Source of the DNA: Ilyomonas limi
GTDB taxonomy: Bacteria; Bacteroidota; Bacteroidia; Chitinophagales; Chitinophagaceae
Reading direction: 5' to 3'
Length of the DNA: 64,000 bases
Assembly: GCF_005233845.1 (NCBI RefSeq)
Contig: NZ_SZQL01000007.1
Location: 124,001 to 188,000 of the forward strand
Numbering within the stretch: the stretch's first letter is position 1; every line of letters begins with the position of its first letter. Shown here piece by piece: positions 8,818 through 18,533 of this stretch. The position numbers were made by a program, and so were the translations under genes. Under the pieces are notes generated by a model that did not search any database, was not told where the DNA came from, and saw only the letters and a list, made by a program, of their open reading frames with translations.

Positions 8818-9783
8818 ATGCATTCATTTCAAGAACTGACAGCTGCATTCAAAAAACGTTTTGAGGTCAACCACTTTCCGGCAGAACCGGCTTCGCTATA
8901 CGAGCCAGGCGCTTATTTTTTAAATATTGGTGGCAAACGCATTCGCCCGGTATTGTGTCTGATGGCCAATGAATTGTTTGACACCATTACGCCGGATGCA
9001 TGGCACGTAGCAACGGCTATAGAACTGTTTCACAACTTTACGCTGATACATGACGATATGATGGACAAAGCGCCGCTCCGGCGCGGACTGCCTACCGTAC
9101 ATACCAAATTTGGCAACAGTACGGCGTTACTTACCGGCGATGTAATGCTGATTGTGGCGTATGAATACCTGAATAAAATTGCTCTCACTTATCTGCAACG
9201 CATTATTGGCATCTTTAATCAAACGGCAAAACAGGTGTGTGAAGGGCAGCAATTAGATATGGATTTTGAAAAGCAGGATAATGTGCAACCCGATAATTAC
9301 CTGCACATGATAACCCTGAAAACATCGGTATTGCTGGCAGCGAGTTTAGAGATGGGCGCCATACTTGGTGGTGCCAGCGCACGCAATTGCCAGCATATGT
9401 ATGAGTTTGGCAAAAACTTAGGTATTGCCTTTCAAATTCAGGATGATTATCTGGATGCATTTGGCGATCCCGAAAAGTTTGGTAAAGATGTGGGCGGCGA
9501 TATAAGGCAGAATAAAAAAACTTTTTTATTGTTACATACGTTGCAAAACGCCAATGCAGCACAGCAGGCCGAACTGGAGCAACTGATGCAAAGCAATGCT
9601 ACTGATAAAGTAGAAAAAGTATTGACTATTTACAGGGCTTGTAATGTAGATAGCTGGGCAAAAGACTTTAAAGAAAAATATGTAATTAAGGCGTTGCAGC
9701 ATTTGGAAGATGTGGCAGTAGTTTCGGCCAGGAAAAAGAGTTTACTGGAATTAACGGATTATTTAATTAGCCGCGATTCATAA
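8818..9783 (+). CDS. Trans-isoprenyl diphosphate synthase (polyprenyl synthetase)
   Basis: 321 residues from the ATG at 8818 (a TTG two codons upstream is the alternative). The first Asp-rich motif DDMMD is at 79-83, followed by the Arg pair (LRRG), and the second Asp-rich motif DDYLD is near 209-213; both bind Mg2+ and the allylic diphosphate. The family condenses isopentenyl diphosphate onto allylic primers to make geranylgeranyl or longer chains for quinones and carotenoids. Chain length cannot be set confidently by eye. The gene is followed directly by a MITE-like repeat. Confidence 0.92.
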   Translation: MHSFQELTAAFKKRFEVNHFPAEPASLYEPGAYFLNIGGKRIRPVLCLMANELFDTITPDAWHVATAIELFHNFTLIHDDMMDKAPLRRGLPTVHTKFGNSTALLTGDVMLIVAYEYLNKIALTYLQRIIGIFNQTAKQVCEGQQLDMDFEKQDNVQPDNYLHMITLKTSVLLAASLEMGAILGGASARNCQHMYEFGKNLGIAFQIQDDYLDAFGDPEKFGKDVGGDIRQNKKTFLLLHTLQNANAAQQAELEQLMQSNATDKVEKVLTIYRACNVDSWAKDFKEKYVIKALQHLEDVAVVSARKKSLLELTDYLISRDS

Positions 9784-9786
9784 CCT

Positions 9787-9941
9787 CGTCGTTGCGAGCG
9801 CCAGCAAAGCAATCTGTGGATATTGGTAGAATCAAAATAAGCCGTTAAGTGCATAATCCTACAGGTTAATGTTTTCTAACTAAACCATCAATAACAATTT
9901 ACAGCAACGCACAGATTGCTTTGCTGGCGCTCGCAATGACG
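9787..9941. repeat. MITE-like repeat, copy A
   Basis: A 155-bp element bounded by ~32-bp inverted repeats. The left end (CGTCGTTGCGAGCGCCAGCA...) and the right end reverse-complemented differ at one base. Copy B at 13747-13904 is homologous along its whole length, including interior blocks (GGTTAATG.TTTC, CCATCAAT, TTACAGCA). No open reading frame is inside, so any mobility would need a transposase elsewhere. Confidence 0.8.
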
Positions 9942-10064
9942 TTGCTTTACCACATAGTAAAAATTACAACTGCTATTCAATACACAACAGCATCGCTTTT
10001 ATTTTTGAAACCATTTAGCAACAGTCATATTTTATCTATCTTCCACAACCAAAACCAATAGCGC

Positions 10065-11765
10065 ATGGCTCATTCTCTTTTCAGGAAAAAGAACATCAAT
10101 AAAATACTTACCGATGCTGCCACCAATGAAGAAGCAGCGCATGGTGGTGCCAGCGGATTGAAGCGGGTGCTTACATTGCGCGACCTGACCTTTTTTGGCA
10201 TTGCTGCCATTATTGGTGCGGGCAGTTTTAGCAGCTTGGGCGAAGCTGTTTTTAAAGGTGGCCCGGGCGTGGTGTTCCTCTTTATTATGTGCGCGGTGGC
10301 TTGTGGTTTTACGGCATTGTGCTATGCCGAGTTTGCCAGCCGCATACCCGTTGCAGGCAGCGCTTACACGTATGCGTATGCTTCGTTTGGTGAGTTGTTT
10401 GCATGGATTATCGGCTGGGCGCTTATTATGGAATACTCTATTGGTAACATTTATGTAGCTTTTTCGTGGAGCGATTATTTTACTTCTTTTTTACACAAAA
10501 TAAATATCCATATCCCCGATTACCTCACTTGCAGCTATATGGAAGCGAAAGAGGCATTTGCCAATAACTCTTCTAATGAAGAGTTGGTAAATGCATGGAC
10601 AAGTGCCCCCTTATTAGGCTCCTTGAAAATTATTTTTGATTTGCCCGCATTGATTATCAACCTGCTTATTACAACATTGGTATATGTAGGTGTAAAAGAG
10701 TCGCGCAACTTTAGCAATGTGATGGTAGTGCTTAAACTGTGCGCTGTAGTGCTGGTGATTGCGGTGGGCGCTTATTATGTAGACCCTGCCAACTGGCATC
10801 CGGTGAATGATGCTGGTGTACGCTCTTTTTCGCCTAATGGGTTTGCAGGTATAATGAGCGCCGTAAGCGGCGTATTCTTTGCCTATATTGGCTTTGATGC
10901 GGTGAGTGTAATGGCAGAAGAAAGTAAAAACCCGCAGCGCGATTTACCGCGCAGTATGATTTTATCGCTGGTCATTTGCACGGTTGTGTACATATTACTT
11001 ACACTGGTGCTTACCGGCGTGCTCAACTACCGCCAGTTTGAAGGCGTAGGCGACCCCTTAGCAAGAATATTTGAAGTAACCAATGTAGGCTGGATGCAGT
11101 TTTTAATATCCATCATTGCTGTAATAGCTATGACAAGTGTGTTGCTTGTTTTCCAGATGGGGCAGCCGCGTATATGGATGAGCATGAGCCGCGATGGACT
11201 GCTGCCACCTGTTTTTCAGAAAATCCACCCCAAGTTTCAAACACCTTCGTTTTCAACTATTATAACCGGCTTGCTGGTGGCTATTCCAATTATTTTTACA
11301 GATAAAACATTTGTGCTCGATTTTACCAGCATTGCTACGCTTTTTGCATTTGTGCTGGTGTGCGGCGGCGTACTGCTGATACCGCGCAAAGAGGGTGTTC
11401 CGGGCAGGTTTAATATACCTTATATCAATGGTAAATATCTGTTTCCGCTCATCATTATCGTAGCCATTGCTTTAATAGAATATTACAACCGTAATTATTT
11501 TATTGGCTTTTTCAATATCAACGAAGACAATGCTTCGTTCAACATTTCGAGTATTGTTTTCTGGCTGGTAATGATTGCTGTTGCTATTGCCGCTTTTATT
11601 AAAAGTTTCTCCTTAATACCCTTGTTGGGTTTGTCTTCCTGTATGTATTTACTCACGGGCATGACAGGTGAAAACTGGGCTTGGTTTGCATCGTGGCTGG
11701 CGCTGGGCTTAATTATTTATTTTTTGTATGGGTATAAAAAAAGTAAGCTGAATGAGATCATATAA
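10065..11765 (+). CDS. APC-superfamily amino acid permease (cationic amino acid transporter-like)
   Basis: 566 residues with 12 or more membrane helices after a ~40-residue cytosolic N-terminus. The first helix carries the APC consensus (FFGIAAIIGAGSFSSLGEA), which forms the substrate-binding unwound region; PVAGSAYTYAYASFGE and the FAYIGFDAVSVMAEESKNPQRDLP loop are typical of the CAT subgroup. It should import amino acids by proton or solute coupling. Substrate is not determined. The start is the first ATG; the gene appears monocistronic and is convergent with the PH-domain gene, 11 bases away. Confidence 0.9.
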   Translation: MAHSLFRKKNINKILTDAATNEEAAHGGASGLKRVLTLRDLTFFGIAAIIGAGSFSSLGEAVFKGGPGVVFLFIMCAVACGFTALCYAEFASRIPVAGSAYTYAYASFGELFAWIIGWALIMEYSIGNIYVAFSWSDYFTSFLHKINIHIPDYLTCSYMEAKEAFANNSSNEELVNAWTSAPLLGSLKIIFDLPALIINLLITTLVYVGVKESRNFSNVMVVLKLCAVVLVIAVGAYYVDPANWHPVNDAGVRSFSPNGFAGIMSAVSGVFFAYIGFDAVSVMAEESKNPQRDLPRSMILSLVICTVVYILLTLVLTGVLNYRQFEGVGDPLARIFEVTNVGWMQFLISIIAVIAMTSVLLVFQMGQPRIWMSMSRDGLLPPVFQKIHPKFQTPSFSTIITGLLVAIPIIFTDKTFVLDFTSIATLFAFVLVCGGVLLIPRKEGVPGRFNIPYINGKYLFPLIIIVAIALIEYYNRNYFIGFFNINEDNASFNISSIVFWLVMIAVAIAAFIKSFSLIPLLGLSSCMYLLTGMTGENWAWFASWLALGLIIYFLYGYKKSKLNEII

Positions 11766-11776
11766 GCATTGTATAA

Positions 11777-12262
11777 TCATACACTTAATGCAGCTATAAA
11801 ATCCGCTGGCTCGTTGGGTGTAACTACAATCTTTTTGTTGTAAGTAGTAGTTATCAAAACCGCCTTGTCTCTTCGTGTAGCATACCACGTCATGCTGCTC
11901 AGGGTATAATTGGCAAAACAGCCATAATATCCAAACACACCACCCACGCCAAAAGTTCTAATAGCACCATTTATTTCTTTTTTATCAACAATGGCTATGC
12001 TTTTGATGGTTGTGTGTTTTATACGCACATTGCGGATGAGGCGGCAAATAATCAGTGCGTCCGGCGTTACTTTGTAAGCTGTAGGATGAAATGCAAATGC
12101 CAAACCATAGAGCAAGAGAAAAATGACAGTAACACACAGCGGACGGACAATGTTGACATCGGAAGCAATAAGGTATTCCGTGGCAATGATGCAGGCAAAC
12201 GATAACGTAAACAGCACTGTAATGGCGATTGCAGTTTTATCCAACGAAATTTTGAAAAGCAT
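11777..12262 (-). CDS. Membrane-anchored bacterial PH-domain protein
   Basis: 161 residues. The ATG at 12262 is chosen over an upstream TTG because an AGGA lies just before it. Two hydrophobic helices (about 8-55) are followed by a beta-rich domain with the pattern of bacterial PH domains (YKVTPDALIICRLIRNVRI..., then GVGGVFGYYGCFANYTL). Such proteins are membrane-associated and poorly characterised. The family call rests on overall pattern rather than a catalytic motif. Confidence 0.7.
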   Translation of the reverse strand: MLFKISLDKTAIAITVLFTLSFACIIATEYLIASDVNIVRPLCVTVIFLLLYGLAFAFHPTAYKVTPDALIICRLIRNVRIKHTTIKSIAIVDKKEINGAIRTFGVGGVFGYYGCFANYTLSSMTWYATRRDKAVLITTTYNKKIVVTPNEPADFIAALSV

Positions 12263-12384
12263 AATTCCTGTTTTATGGTGCAATACATATTTAAATTTTA
12301 TGTAATATTGCAGCTAATTTTAGAAAATACAATGATATTGCAAAGTAAAAAATAAGTTTTTGCTACGTTATTTCGAAAACATTT

Positions 12385-12450
12385 TTTCCAATTTTGGAAA
12401 TTCAGTCTAATTTTGGAACTGGAATTAACATTACTCCTGTTTTTGGAAAG
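12385..12450. promoter_or_regulatory. Palindrome plus repeated TTTTGGAA motif upstream of the T9SS cargo gene
   Basis: TTTCCAATTTTGGAAA (12385-12400) is a perfect palindrome around TT, and TTTTGGAA recurs at 12392, 12411 and 12441, the last about 55 bases before the start codon at 12505. The arrangement suggests an operator for the downstream gene. No matching regulator is identified. Confidence 0.4.
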
Positions 12451-12504
12451 CCATAGGCCATAGAACAAAAAGCTTTTCCCTCAATACTAAATAAACCGAT
12501 CATT

Positions 12505-13665
12505 ATGAAAAAAATGTACACGCAACCTGCTCGTTCTCTACGCTTGTTGCTCCCCGCAGCCGTATGTTTTTGTTATGCTTTGTCGCCGCACGCTTCGTAC
12601 GGACAAACGTATTATTCCACTTTTGGTAATCCAACAGGCAAATTTTCCGTTACTGAGCCATCGGGAAACACTTGCAATGCGCCAGCCGTTCAGGATGCTG
12701 CTGCCTTTGCTGATGGCAACATCAACAACTTTACTTCCATCAAAGGCAGCATCAGCAGTCCGCTTACCTGCACCAATGGTGGCTATACTTTTACTACATT
12801 TTTAAACCTGCCGCCCGATTCGCCGTACGTGAGTGCCGGCTTGCAGGCGGGCTTCAGAATAAAAGTACCATCTGGTATTAATATCGCTCGTCTTACACAA
12901 AATATTTCTATACAAACCTTCCTGGGCACTACCATGCAGGAATCGTACAATGGCGATAGCATTCATCCGATTGACCTTGCAACCGATAGTAGCCGTTTTA
13001 TTGTATATGTAAATACCAGGAAGAATTTTAACCGTTTACAATTGACGGTTAACAGCAATATTATTCCGCTGAATACCATTTTTGAATTCGATGTTATTTA
13101 CGCTATAGCCTCCAATGCGCAGTTGTTACCCGTAACCATCAGCAGCTACAATGCCACGGCAGCCGGCAACAATGTAACGGTTTCGTGGCAGTCGCTCAAC
13201 GAAGTAAACCTCAGTGGCTACCGCATAGAAAAAAGCAGCAATAACGGCACAAGCTATACGGCTGTAGCTATGTTGCCGGCAAAAGGCGGCAGCGGCGCTA
13301 TCAGTTATAGCTATACCGACAAAGCAGTTGCTAATGGCAATTATCTGTATCGTATAGTAGCGATAGATAAAGATGGCTTTGCCAAAACTACCAATGCGGT
13401 ATTGGTAACTATTGCCGGTAAAGCTTTCCTGAAACTGATGCCATCTATTGTAAAGGGAGGACAAGCTGTAATTGTAAACAGTGGCATAGCCGGTAATTAC
13501 CAGCTTGCCGTATTTGACCTGCAAGGCAGAATGGTAAAACAACAGCAGGTAAACAGCAACGATAAAGTAATGATTAATACCAGTGGTTTGAGTGCCGGTA
13601 CGTATGTGGTAAAAATTATGACTCCATCGGGCGGTATAATGCAGGCTAAGTTTATTGTGGATTAA
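12505..13665 (+). CDS. Secreted protein with fibronectin-like and T9SS sorting domains
   Basis: 386 residues. A signal peptide (about 1-33, ending ASYGQ) precedes an unrecognised beta-rich domain (35-200), a fibronectin type III-like segment (about 205-305, with the SGYRIEKSSNNGTSY signature) and a C-terminal type A sorting domain of type IX secretion (about 310-386: YQLAVFDLQGRMVKQ, then INTSGLSAGTYVVKI). It should be exported by Sec, moved across the outer membrane by T9SS and anchored or released. The N-terminal domain function is unknown. A strong terminator follows. Confidence 0.85.
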   Translation: MKKMYTQPARSLRLLLPAAVCFCYALSPHASYGQTYYSTFGNPTGKFSVTEPSGNTCNAPAVQDAAAFADGNINNFTSIKGSISSPLTCTNGGYTFTTFLNLPPDSPYVSAGLQAGFRIKVPSGINIARLTQNISIQTFLGTTMQESYNGDSIHPIDLATDSSRFIVYVNTRKNFNRLQLTVNSNIIPLNTIFEFDVIYAIASNAQLLPVTISSYNATAAGNNVTVSWQSLNEVNLSGYRIEKSSNNGTSYTAVAMLPAKGGSGAISYSYTDKAVANGNYLYRIVAIDKDGFAKTTNAVLVTIAGKAFLKLMPSIVKGGQAVIVNSGIAGNYQLAVFDLQGRMVKQQQVNSNDKVMINTSGLSAGTYVVKIMTPSGGIMQAKFIVD

Positions 13666-13699
13666 GCACTGATATTTCGCTTTTTGCAAAAAGCGGAAC

Positions 13700-13738
13700 A
13701 AAAAAGCTGAACGATTATAACAACCGTTCAGCTTTTTT
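13700..13738 (+). terminator. Rho-independent terminator
   Basis: AAAAAAGCTGAACG and CGTTCAGCTTTTTT pair perfectly over an 11-base loop, 35 bases after the T9SS cargo stop codon, with a built-in T-run. Confidence 0.9.
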
Positions 13739-13746
13739 GTTTAAGT

Positions 13747-13904
13747 GTCCATTGTTGCGGGTAATAGTAAAATAATCTGTGGATATAATTAAAATCAAAT
13801 AAGGCATCCGAATGGATAACCTGTCAGGTTAATGCTTTCAAAATGTGCCATCAATATTTATTTACAGCATAGCACAGATTGCTTTGCCGGCACTCGCAAT
13901 GACC
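13747..13904. repeat. MITE-like repeat, copy B
   Basis: Diverged homologue of the 9787-9941 element in the same orientation. Its right end (GCACAGATTGCTTTGCCGGC...) matches copy A closely while the left terminal repeat is decayed, so this copy looks older. It lies between the cargo-gene terminator and the 3' end of priA. Confidence 0.75.
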
Positions 13905-13915
13905 GATTTGATTTG

Positions 13916-16399
13916 CTACACCGGGTCCACATCTGCCGTTATCATTACACTCCGGTATTGCGGGTTGCTTTGTATGATAATGGTTTGCTGTACAATCTGC
14001 TGTTTACAGTTATTAATAACAGCAGCTTCGCGCGGCAGCTTAATTAATATTTCCCACAAAAACATATTACGGATGCGGTTGACCACCGGCTCTGCCGGAC
14101 CGGAAAGATATTGATCGAAAGAAGCACGCAAAGCAACTGCCATGAGGTTGGCAGCTTCCTCAGCAATATTAGAGAGTTTATGCTTGAAGGTTATCTGTAT
14201 CAATCTTGCAAAAGGCGGATAAAAAAACTGCCGGCGGTTAGCAATTTCCATTTTATATAGTTCTTCATAATTATGCTCTTTTACCAACTGCAATACCGGA
14301 TGGTTAGTATTAGCCACCTGTATCAATACTTCGCCTTCGGCATCCCGGCGCCCCGCCCGCCCGCTCACCTGCTCCATCAATTGAAAAGCGCGTTCATTCA
14401 CCCGGAAGTCGGCAAAGTTGAGGATGCCATCGGCATCTAAAATGCCTACCAGATTTACATGCTCAAAATCTAGACCTTTTACCACCATTTGTGTGCCTAC
14501 GAGTACATCTATACGCCGCTGCTCAAATAGTTTTATCAGCGAGTCGTGATCGTGCTTGCCTTTGATGCTGTCGTAATCCATACGCGCTACACGCACATCG
14601 GGCAGAGCCGCCGCAAGGGTTTCCTCTATTTTTTCTGTACCAAAATTGCGTTGATTGAACTGATGGCTGCCACAGGCTGCACAGGTGTACATTACCGGAT
14701 AATCGGTGCCGCAATAATGGCAAACAAGTTTGTTTTTTGCCTTATGATACGTAAGCGTTACATCGCAGTTGCGGCAATGCGGTATCCAGCCACAGGCATT
14801 ACAAATTAAGTACGGCGAGTAGCCACGCCTGTTTTGAAAAAGGATAACCTGCTTATTTTTTTTAACAGCATTTTCAATAGCATATTTGAGTTGTGGCGTA
14901 AGAATTATCTTTTCGCCCGGCTTGCTGATAACATGCTTGGTATCTACAAGTTCTATCGCCGGCAAAGCTGCATTATTAAAACGTTCGGTAAGCTTTACCA
15001 ATGCATATTTACCCAGTTCGCAGTTATGATAACTTTCAATAGACGGCGTAGCACTGCCAAGCAACACTTTTGCCCCAAACAGTGAAGCATAATACACGGC
15101 TGCATCGCGGGCCTGATAACGTGGTGCAGGATCTTGTTGTTTGTAAGAAGGATCCTGTTCTTCATCAATAATAATCAATCCCAAATTGCGGAAAGGCAGA
15201 AACAAGGCAGACCTTGCGCCTAAGATAACTTTGGTTTCGCCACTGTTTATTTTATTCCAAATCTCCACTCTTTCATTTGCATTAAACTTGGAGTGATAGA
15301 TGGTAATATGCCCGCCAAAATACTTTTGCAACCGGCGTATTATCTGCGCGGTTAGTGCAATCTCCGGCAGCATATATAATACCTGTTTGCCTTGCCTGAT
15401 GTATTGCTCAATTAACCTTACGTACAATTGTGTTTTGCCGCTGGAAGTAACACCATGTAAGAGGCATACTTGCTTTTCGGTAAAGGCATGGATTACTTCT
15501 TTCAAAGCTTGTTGCTGTGCTGCCGATAAGGTAAAATCTATCACTACATCTTTGGGCAAAGATGGCAGGCGATCCATGCTGCGCTTGTGGGCAAATAAGA
15601 TATTTTTATCTATCAAACCTTTTAACTGTGCCGGCGAAGCATTGCTCTTTTTTAATAGCTCCTGCTGCGTTACTTCCCCTTCGGTTTTCATGAGGTGCAG
15701 GTAAGCCAGCAGTAGCTCCATTTGCTTTGGTGCGCGGCTCCAGTTGTTCAGCAAATACTGCAGCTTTTCTTCATCGTGATAAACAGGATTTAATACAATA
15801 AACGTCTCGTATTTCTCTTTGTACTTTTCTTTCAATTCTTCCCATACATAACACACATTTTTTTCTATCAACCGCTTGATGACAGGATAGGCGTGGGTAG
15901 CATCCAATATCTGCTGCACTTCAGCAAGGCGGAGCTCTTTTTTGATGTGTAATGCTTCGGTAACTAAAAACTCCTCATCATTCAAGCTTCCAAAATCTTC
16001 ATCCCATTCTTCATTCCACAACAAAATAGTTTCACTGGAGAGCTTTAAATTAGAAGGCACTGCTGCCTGCATCACTTCACCTTCGGTACACAGATAGTAA
16101 TCGCTGATCCAATGCCATAATTGCAACTGTTCTTTGTGTAGTAATGGCTCGTTGTCCAGAATATTCAGAACGGGCTTAGGCTCAAAAGCAGCAGGTTTTT
16201 CAGTGAAAATCTTCTTTACAATGCCGGTGTATTTTTTATTGCGCAGCGATACTTCTGCCCGCTTGCCAACAGCTATTGCTTCGTGCAAATGCTGCGGTAC
16301 GCTCCAGGTATAATTTTTTGGCAGGTACAGCGGAATAATAATTTCTGCATACAAGCCATCTTCTTTATACAAACTATTTGGCAACTGCGATACGTTCAT
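13916..16399 (-). CDS. priA: Primosomal protein N' (replication restart helicase PriA)
   Basis: 827 residues from the ATG at 16399, 12 codons after the first possible ATG; the chosen start gives the usual N-terminus and only a 26-base overlap with plsC. The N-terminal DNA-binding domain is followed by a helicase core with Walker A (GVTSSGKTQ, about 316-324) and Walker B DEEQ (about 412-415). The central zinc domain has the expected Cys pairs (CNACGW, CRNCD, CHYCG, CAACGS). PriA reloads the replisome at stalled forks. It overlaps the upstream plsC gene, so the two are probably co-transcribed. Confidence 0.95.
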   Translation of the reverse strand: MNVSQLPNSLYKEDGLYAEIIIPLYLPKNYTWSVPQHLHEAIAVGKRAEVSLRNKKYTGIVKKIFTEKPAAFEPKPVLNILDNEPLLHKEQLQLWHWISDYYLCTEGEVMQAAVPSNLKLSSETILLWNEEWDEDFGSLNDEEFLVTEALHIKKELRLAEVQQILDATHAYPVIKRLIEKNVCYVWEELKEKYKEKYETFIVLNPVYHDEEKLQYLLNNWSRAPKQMELLLAYLHLMKTEGEVTQQELLKKSNASPAQLKGLIDKNILFAHKRSMDRLPSLPKDVVIDFTLSAAQQQALKEVIHAFTEKQVCLLHGVTSSGKTQLYVRLIEQYIRQGKQVLYMLPEIALTAQIIRRLQKYFGGHITIYHSKFNANERVEIWNKINSGETKVILGARSALFLPFRNLGLIIIDEEQDPSYKQQDPAPRYQARDAAVYYASLFGAKVLLGSATPSIESYHNCELGKYALVKLTERFNNAALPAIELVDTKHVISKPGEKIILTPQLKYAIENAVKKNKQVILFQNRRGYSPYLICNACGWIPHCRNCDVTLTYHKAKNKLVCHYCGTDYPVMYTCAACGSHQFNQRNFGTEKIEETLAAALPDVRVARMDYDSIKGKHDHDSLIKLFEQRRIDVLVGTQMVVKGLDFEHVNLVGILDADGILNFADFRVNERAFQLMEQVSGRAGRRDAEGEVLIQVANTNHPVLQLVKEHNYEELYKMEIANRRQFFYPPFARLIQITFKHKLSNIAEEAANLMAVALRASFDQYLSGPAEPVVNRIRNMFLWEILIKLPREAAVINNCKQQIVQQTIIIQSNPQYRSVMITADVDPV

Positions 16400-17222
16400 C
16401 TTGCTTATACTTTTTTTGATACCGGAGCAAACCATCTACCATAATACTATGTACTTTTTCTCTCAACTCATTTACTTGCGCCATGGTATAATTATCCACC
16501 GGCACATCGGGCAAGTAAACGGTTCTGGTAATGCCCGGCGTAAGTTCCAAAAAGCCACGGTAGTGCATGCGCTGGTGTGTATCTAAAAATAGTAATGGCT
16601 TAATGGGTGTGCGGGTTTCTATCGCTATGCGAAAGGCGCCATCGTAAAAACTTTTCAGCGGTCCGCCGGTTTCGTTAAACGTGCCTTCGGGAAAAATAAA
16701 AATAGAGATATGCTGTGCCAGTGCGGCCTTCAATGCACGCACACTGCGTGCCCTGCCTTCGGCACTTGTTCTATCTACACTAATAGCAGCCAGGCGGTAG
16801 ATAAGGCCAAAAATGGGATATTTTACCATTTCCTGCTTGCCCAAAATGCGTATAGGCTGATGGATGCTTAACACAGCAGCAGGTATATCCATGTAAGAGA
16901 TGTGGTTGGCCACAAATATGTACTGTGCGCTTTTATCTACCGGCGCTTCATATATCTCTTTGTGCCACATACCAATGCAAAAACACCATACACGCGCCCA
17001 GCCATTCATTACTTTATACATTGCATTGCCGCCGCGTACTTTACCCAGCAGCGTACACAACAGCACGAGCACCAATACTACAAACATTAATACAACAAAC
17101 AGGAGCAAAGCATATATGCAATAAACGATTTGCAGGGTACGTAATACAGCATTACGGGGCGGATATACTTTCTTTTCGCCTTCCCCGGTTCTTAAAGTAG
17201 TCTCTTTTGCAGCAGCAGTCAT
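16374..17222 (-). CDS. 1-acyl-sn-glycerol-3-phosphate acyltransferase (PlsC family)
   Basis: 282 residues. An N-terminal hydrophobic anchor (about 30-65) precedes the acyltransferase domain with motif I NHISYMD (the NHxxxxD catalytic pair) and motif III FPEGTFNETGG. The enzyme acylates lysophosphatidic acid to phosphatidic acid at the inner membrane. It overlaps priA by 26 bases and presumably leads that operon. It could be a paralogue acting on another lipid, since Bacteroidota usually have several. Confidence 0.9.
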   Translation of the reverse strand: MTAAAKETTLRTGEGEKKVYPPRNAVLRTLQIVYCIYALLLFVVLMFVVLVLVLLCTLLGKVRGGNAMYKVMNGWARVWCFCIGMWHKEIYEAPVDKSAQYIFVANHISYMDIPAAVLSIHQPIRILGKQEMVKYPIFGLIYRLAAISVDRTSAEGRARSVRALKAALAQHISIFIFPEGTFNETGGPLKSFYDGAFRIAIETRTPIKPLLFLDTHQRMHYRGFLELTPGITRTVYLPDVPVDNYTMAQVNELREKVHSIMVDGLLRYQKKYKQDERIAVAK

Positions 17223-17398
17223 AACTATTTAGTAAAGCATTCAAATAATAAGTAATTGCCAAATATACACTTCAACTGTGTTAACAGCTATCGCAAAAAC
17301 GTATTATTACGCTCAGTCGTTTAGCCGAATAGTAAAAAGGGGGTTAATATTTGTTAATTAACTTGTTAGCACTATACATCTGTTCTCATATTTGCAGT

Positions 17399-18079
17399 AT
17401 GAACACGACAGCAGTGAATAGGTTCTATTGGTGCATGAGTGTCCTTTACACACTGTTTGCAATATCATCCTGCGCCGAACATAAAAGTCAGCAACAACAG
17501 TTTATGCCTGAAGAAAAATTAACCACCTCGTCTAATGCAAACACTGATACAGCTACGTTTGGCAACGGTTGTTTCTGGTGTTCCGAAGCCATTTTTCAGC
17601 GCCTCGACGGTGTGATAAAAGTCGTTAGCGGCTATAGTGGTGGCACCGTACCCAATCCATCGTACGAGCAGGTATGCACGGGCACCACCGGCCATGCCGA
17701 AGTAGTGAATGTGATATACGATCCTTCTAAACTCTCCTACGATGAACTGCTTTCTGTATTTTGGAAAACACATGATCCTACTACGCTTAACCGCCAGGGC
17801 AACGATGTAGGCACACAATACCGGAGCGTTATTTTTTATCATAATAGCGAGCAAAAAGAAAAAGCGGAAATGTACAAGGCTGCACTGGATACCAGCGGTG
17901 CCTGGAGCAAACCCATTGTAACGGCAATTGAACCATTGAAGAACTTTTATTCTGCTGAAGATTACCACCAGAATTACTTTAACAACAACACCCGGGCTAT
18001 GTATTGCCAATATGTAATACGGCCTAAGCTGGAGAAGTTTGAAAAAATATTTAAAGATCAGTTGAAAGTAAAACAATAG
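17399..18079 (+). CDS. msrA: Peptide methionine-S-sulfoxide reductase, exported lipoprotein
   Basis: 226 residues from the ATG at 17399; the upstream TTG frame adds 16 unlikely residues. The leader ends in a lipobox (AISSC, Cys25), so the enzyme should be lipid-anchored in the cell envelope. The catalytic motif GCFWC is at 57-61 and GYSGG and DPTTLNRQGNDVGTQYRS follow, all hallmarks of MsrA. It reduces methionine-S-sulfoxide in envelope proteins, so it protects against oxidants from outside. A strong terminator follows. Confidence 0.93.
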   Translation: MNTTAVNRFYWCMSVLYTLFAISSCAEHKSQQQQFMPEEKLTTSSNANTDTATFGNGCFWCSEAIFQRLDGVIKVVSGYSGGTVPNPSYEQVCTGTTGHAEVVNVIYDPSKLSYDELLSVFWKTHDPTTLNRQGNDVGTQYRSVIFYHNSEQKEKAEMYKAALDTSGAWSKPIVTAIEPLKNFYSAEDYHQNYFNNNTRAMYCQYVIRPKLEKFEKIFKDQLKVKQ

Positions 18080-18084
18080 ATTAT

Positions 18085-18119
18085 AAAAAGCGGTAAGTAT
18101 TTGTACTTACCGCTTTTTT
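18085..18119 (+). terminator. Rho-independent terminator of msrA
   Basis: A 15-base stem (AAAAAGCGGTAAGTA with TACTTACCGCTTTTT) over a 4-base loop followed by T residues, six bases after the msrA stop codon. Confidence 0.92.
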
Positions 18120-18533
18120 GTTTTGAGTATTAATATGGTGCTATTTAAATCTATTTATTTATTAATGGATATAAGCGTTAAAGGTATCGTAAGTATGATT
18201 TTCTACAATAAGTTTTTGTTTGTCGCTTTCTCTTGAAAAAAGTAACCAAAAAGTATGAATGAATTGATGTTTGTTCAATGGTATTCATGAAATCGCTTCG
18301 CTAGTTCAAGGACAACACGATTGCACTGCGCGTTTGTACGGATCAACGTCACCACTTACTTTAAGATGGATTATAGCTTTTAGGGTGAATAGCTCGGCTG
18401 ACTGAGCGTTTATTGAAGAACTATAATGCTTTACCACCAGGGGTTTCGTGTTACACACATATGTATGTAAGTATGGTTAGCTTGCATATAACTTAACCAG
18501 ATAAAAGCAAAACCAATAGTTAAAATACATTCG
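18120..18533. other. Intergenic stretch without a recognisable gene
   Basis: No convincing coding frame is seen on either strand. The only structure noted is an imperfect 20-base palindrome at 18451-18470 (TTACACACATATGTATGTAA), which could be an operator for the haemoglobin gene. Confidence 0.5.

Noticed and set aside
13126-13701. 191-codon minus-strand frame across the T9SS cargo gene
   Set aside because: Lies entirely over a gene with clear domains; Tyr/His-rich product typical of antisense frames.
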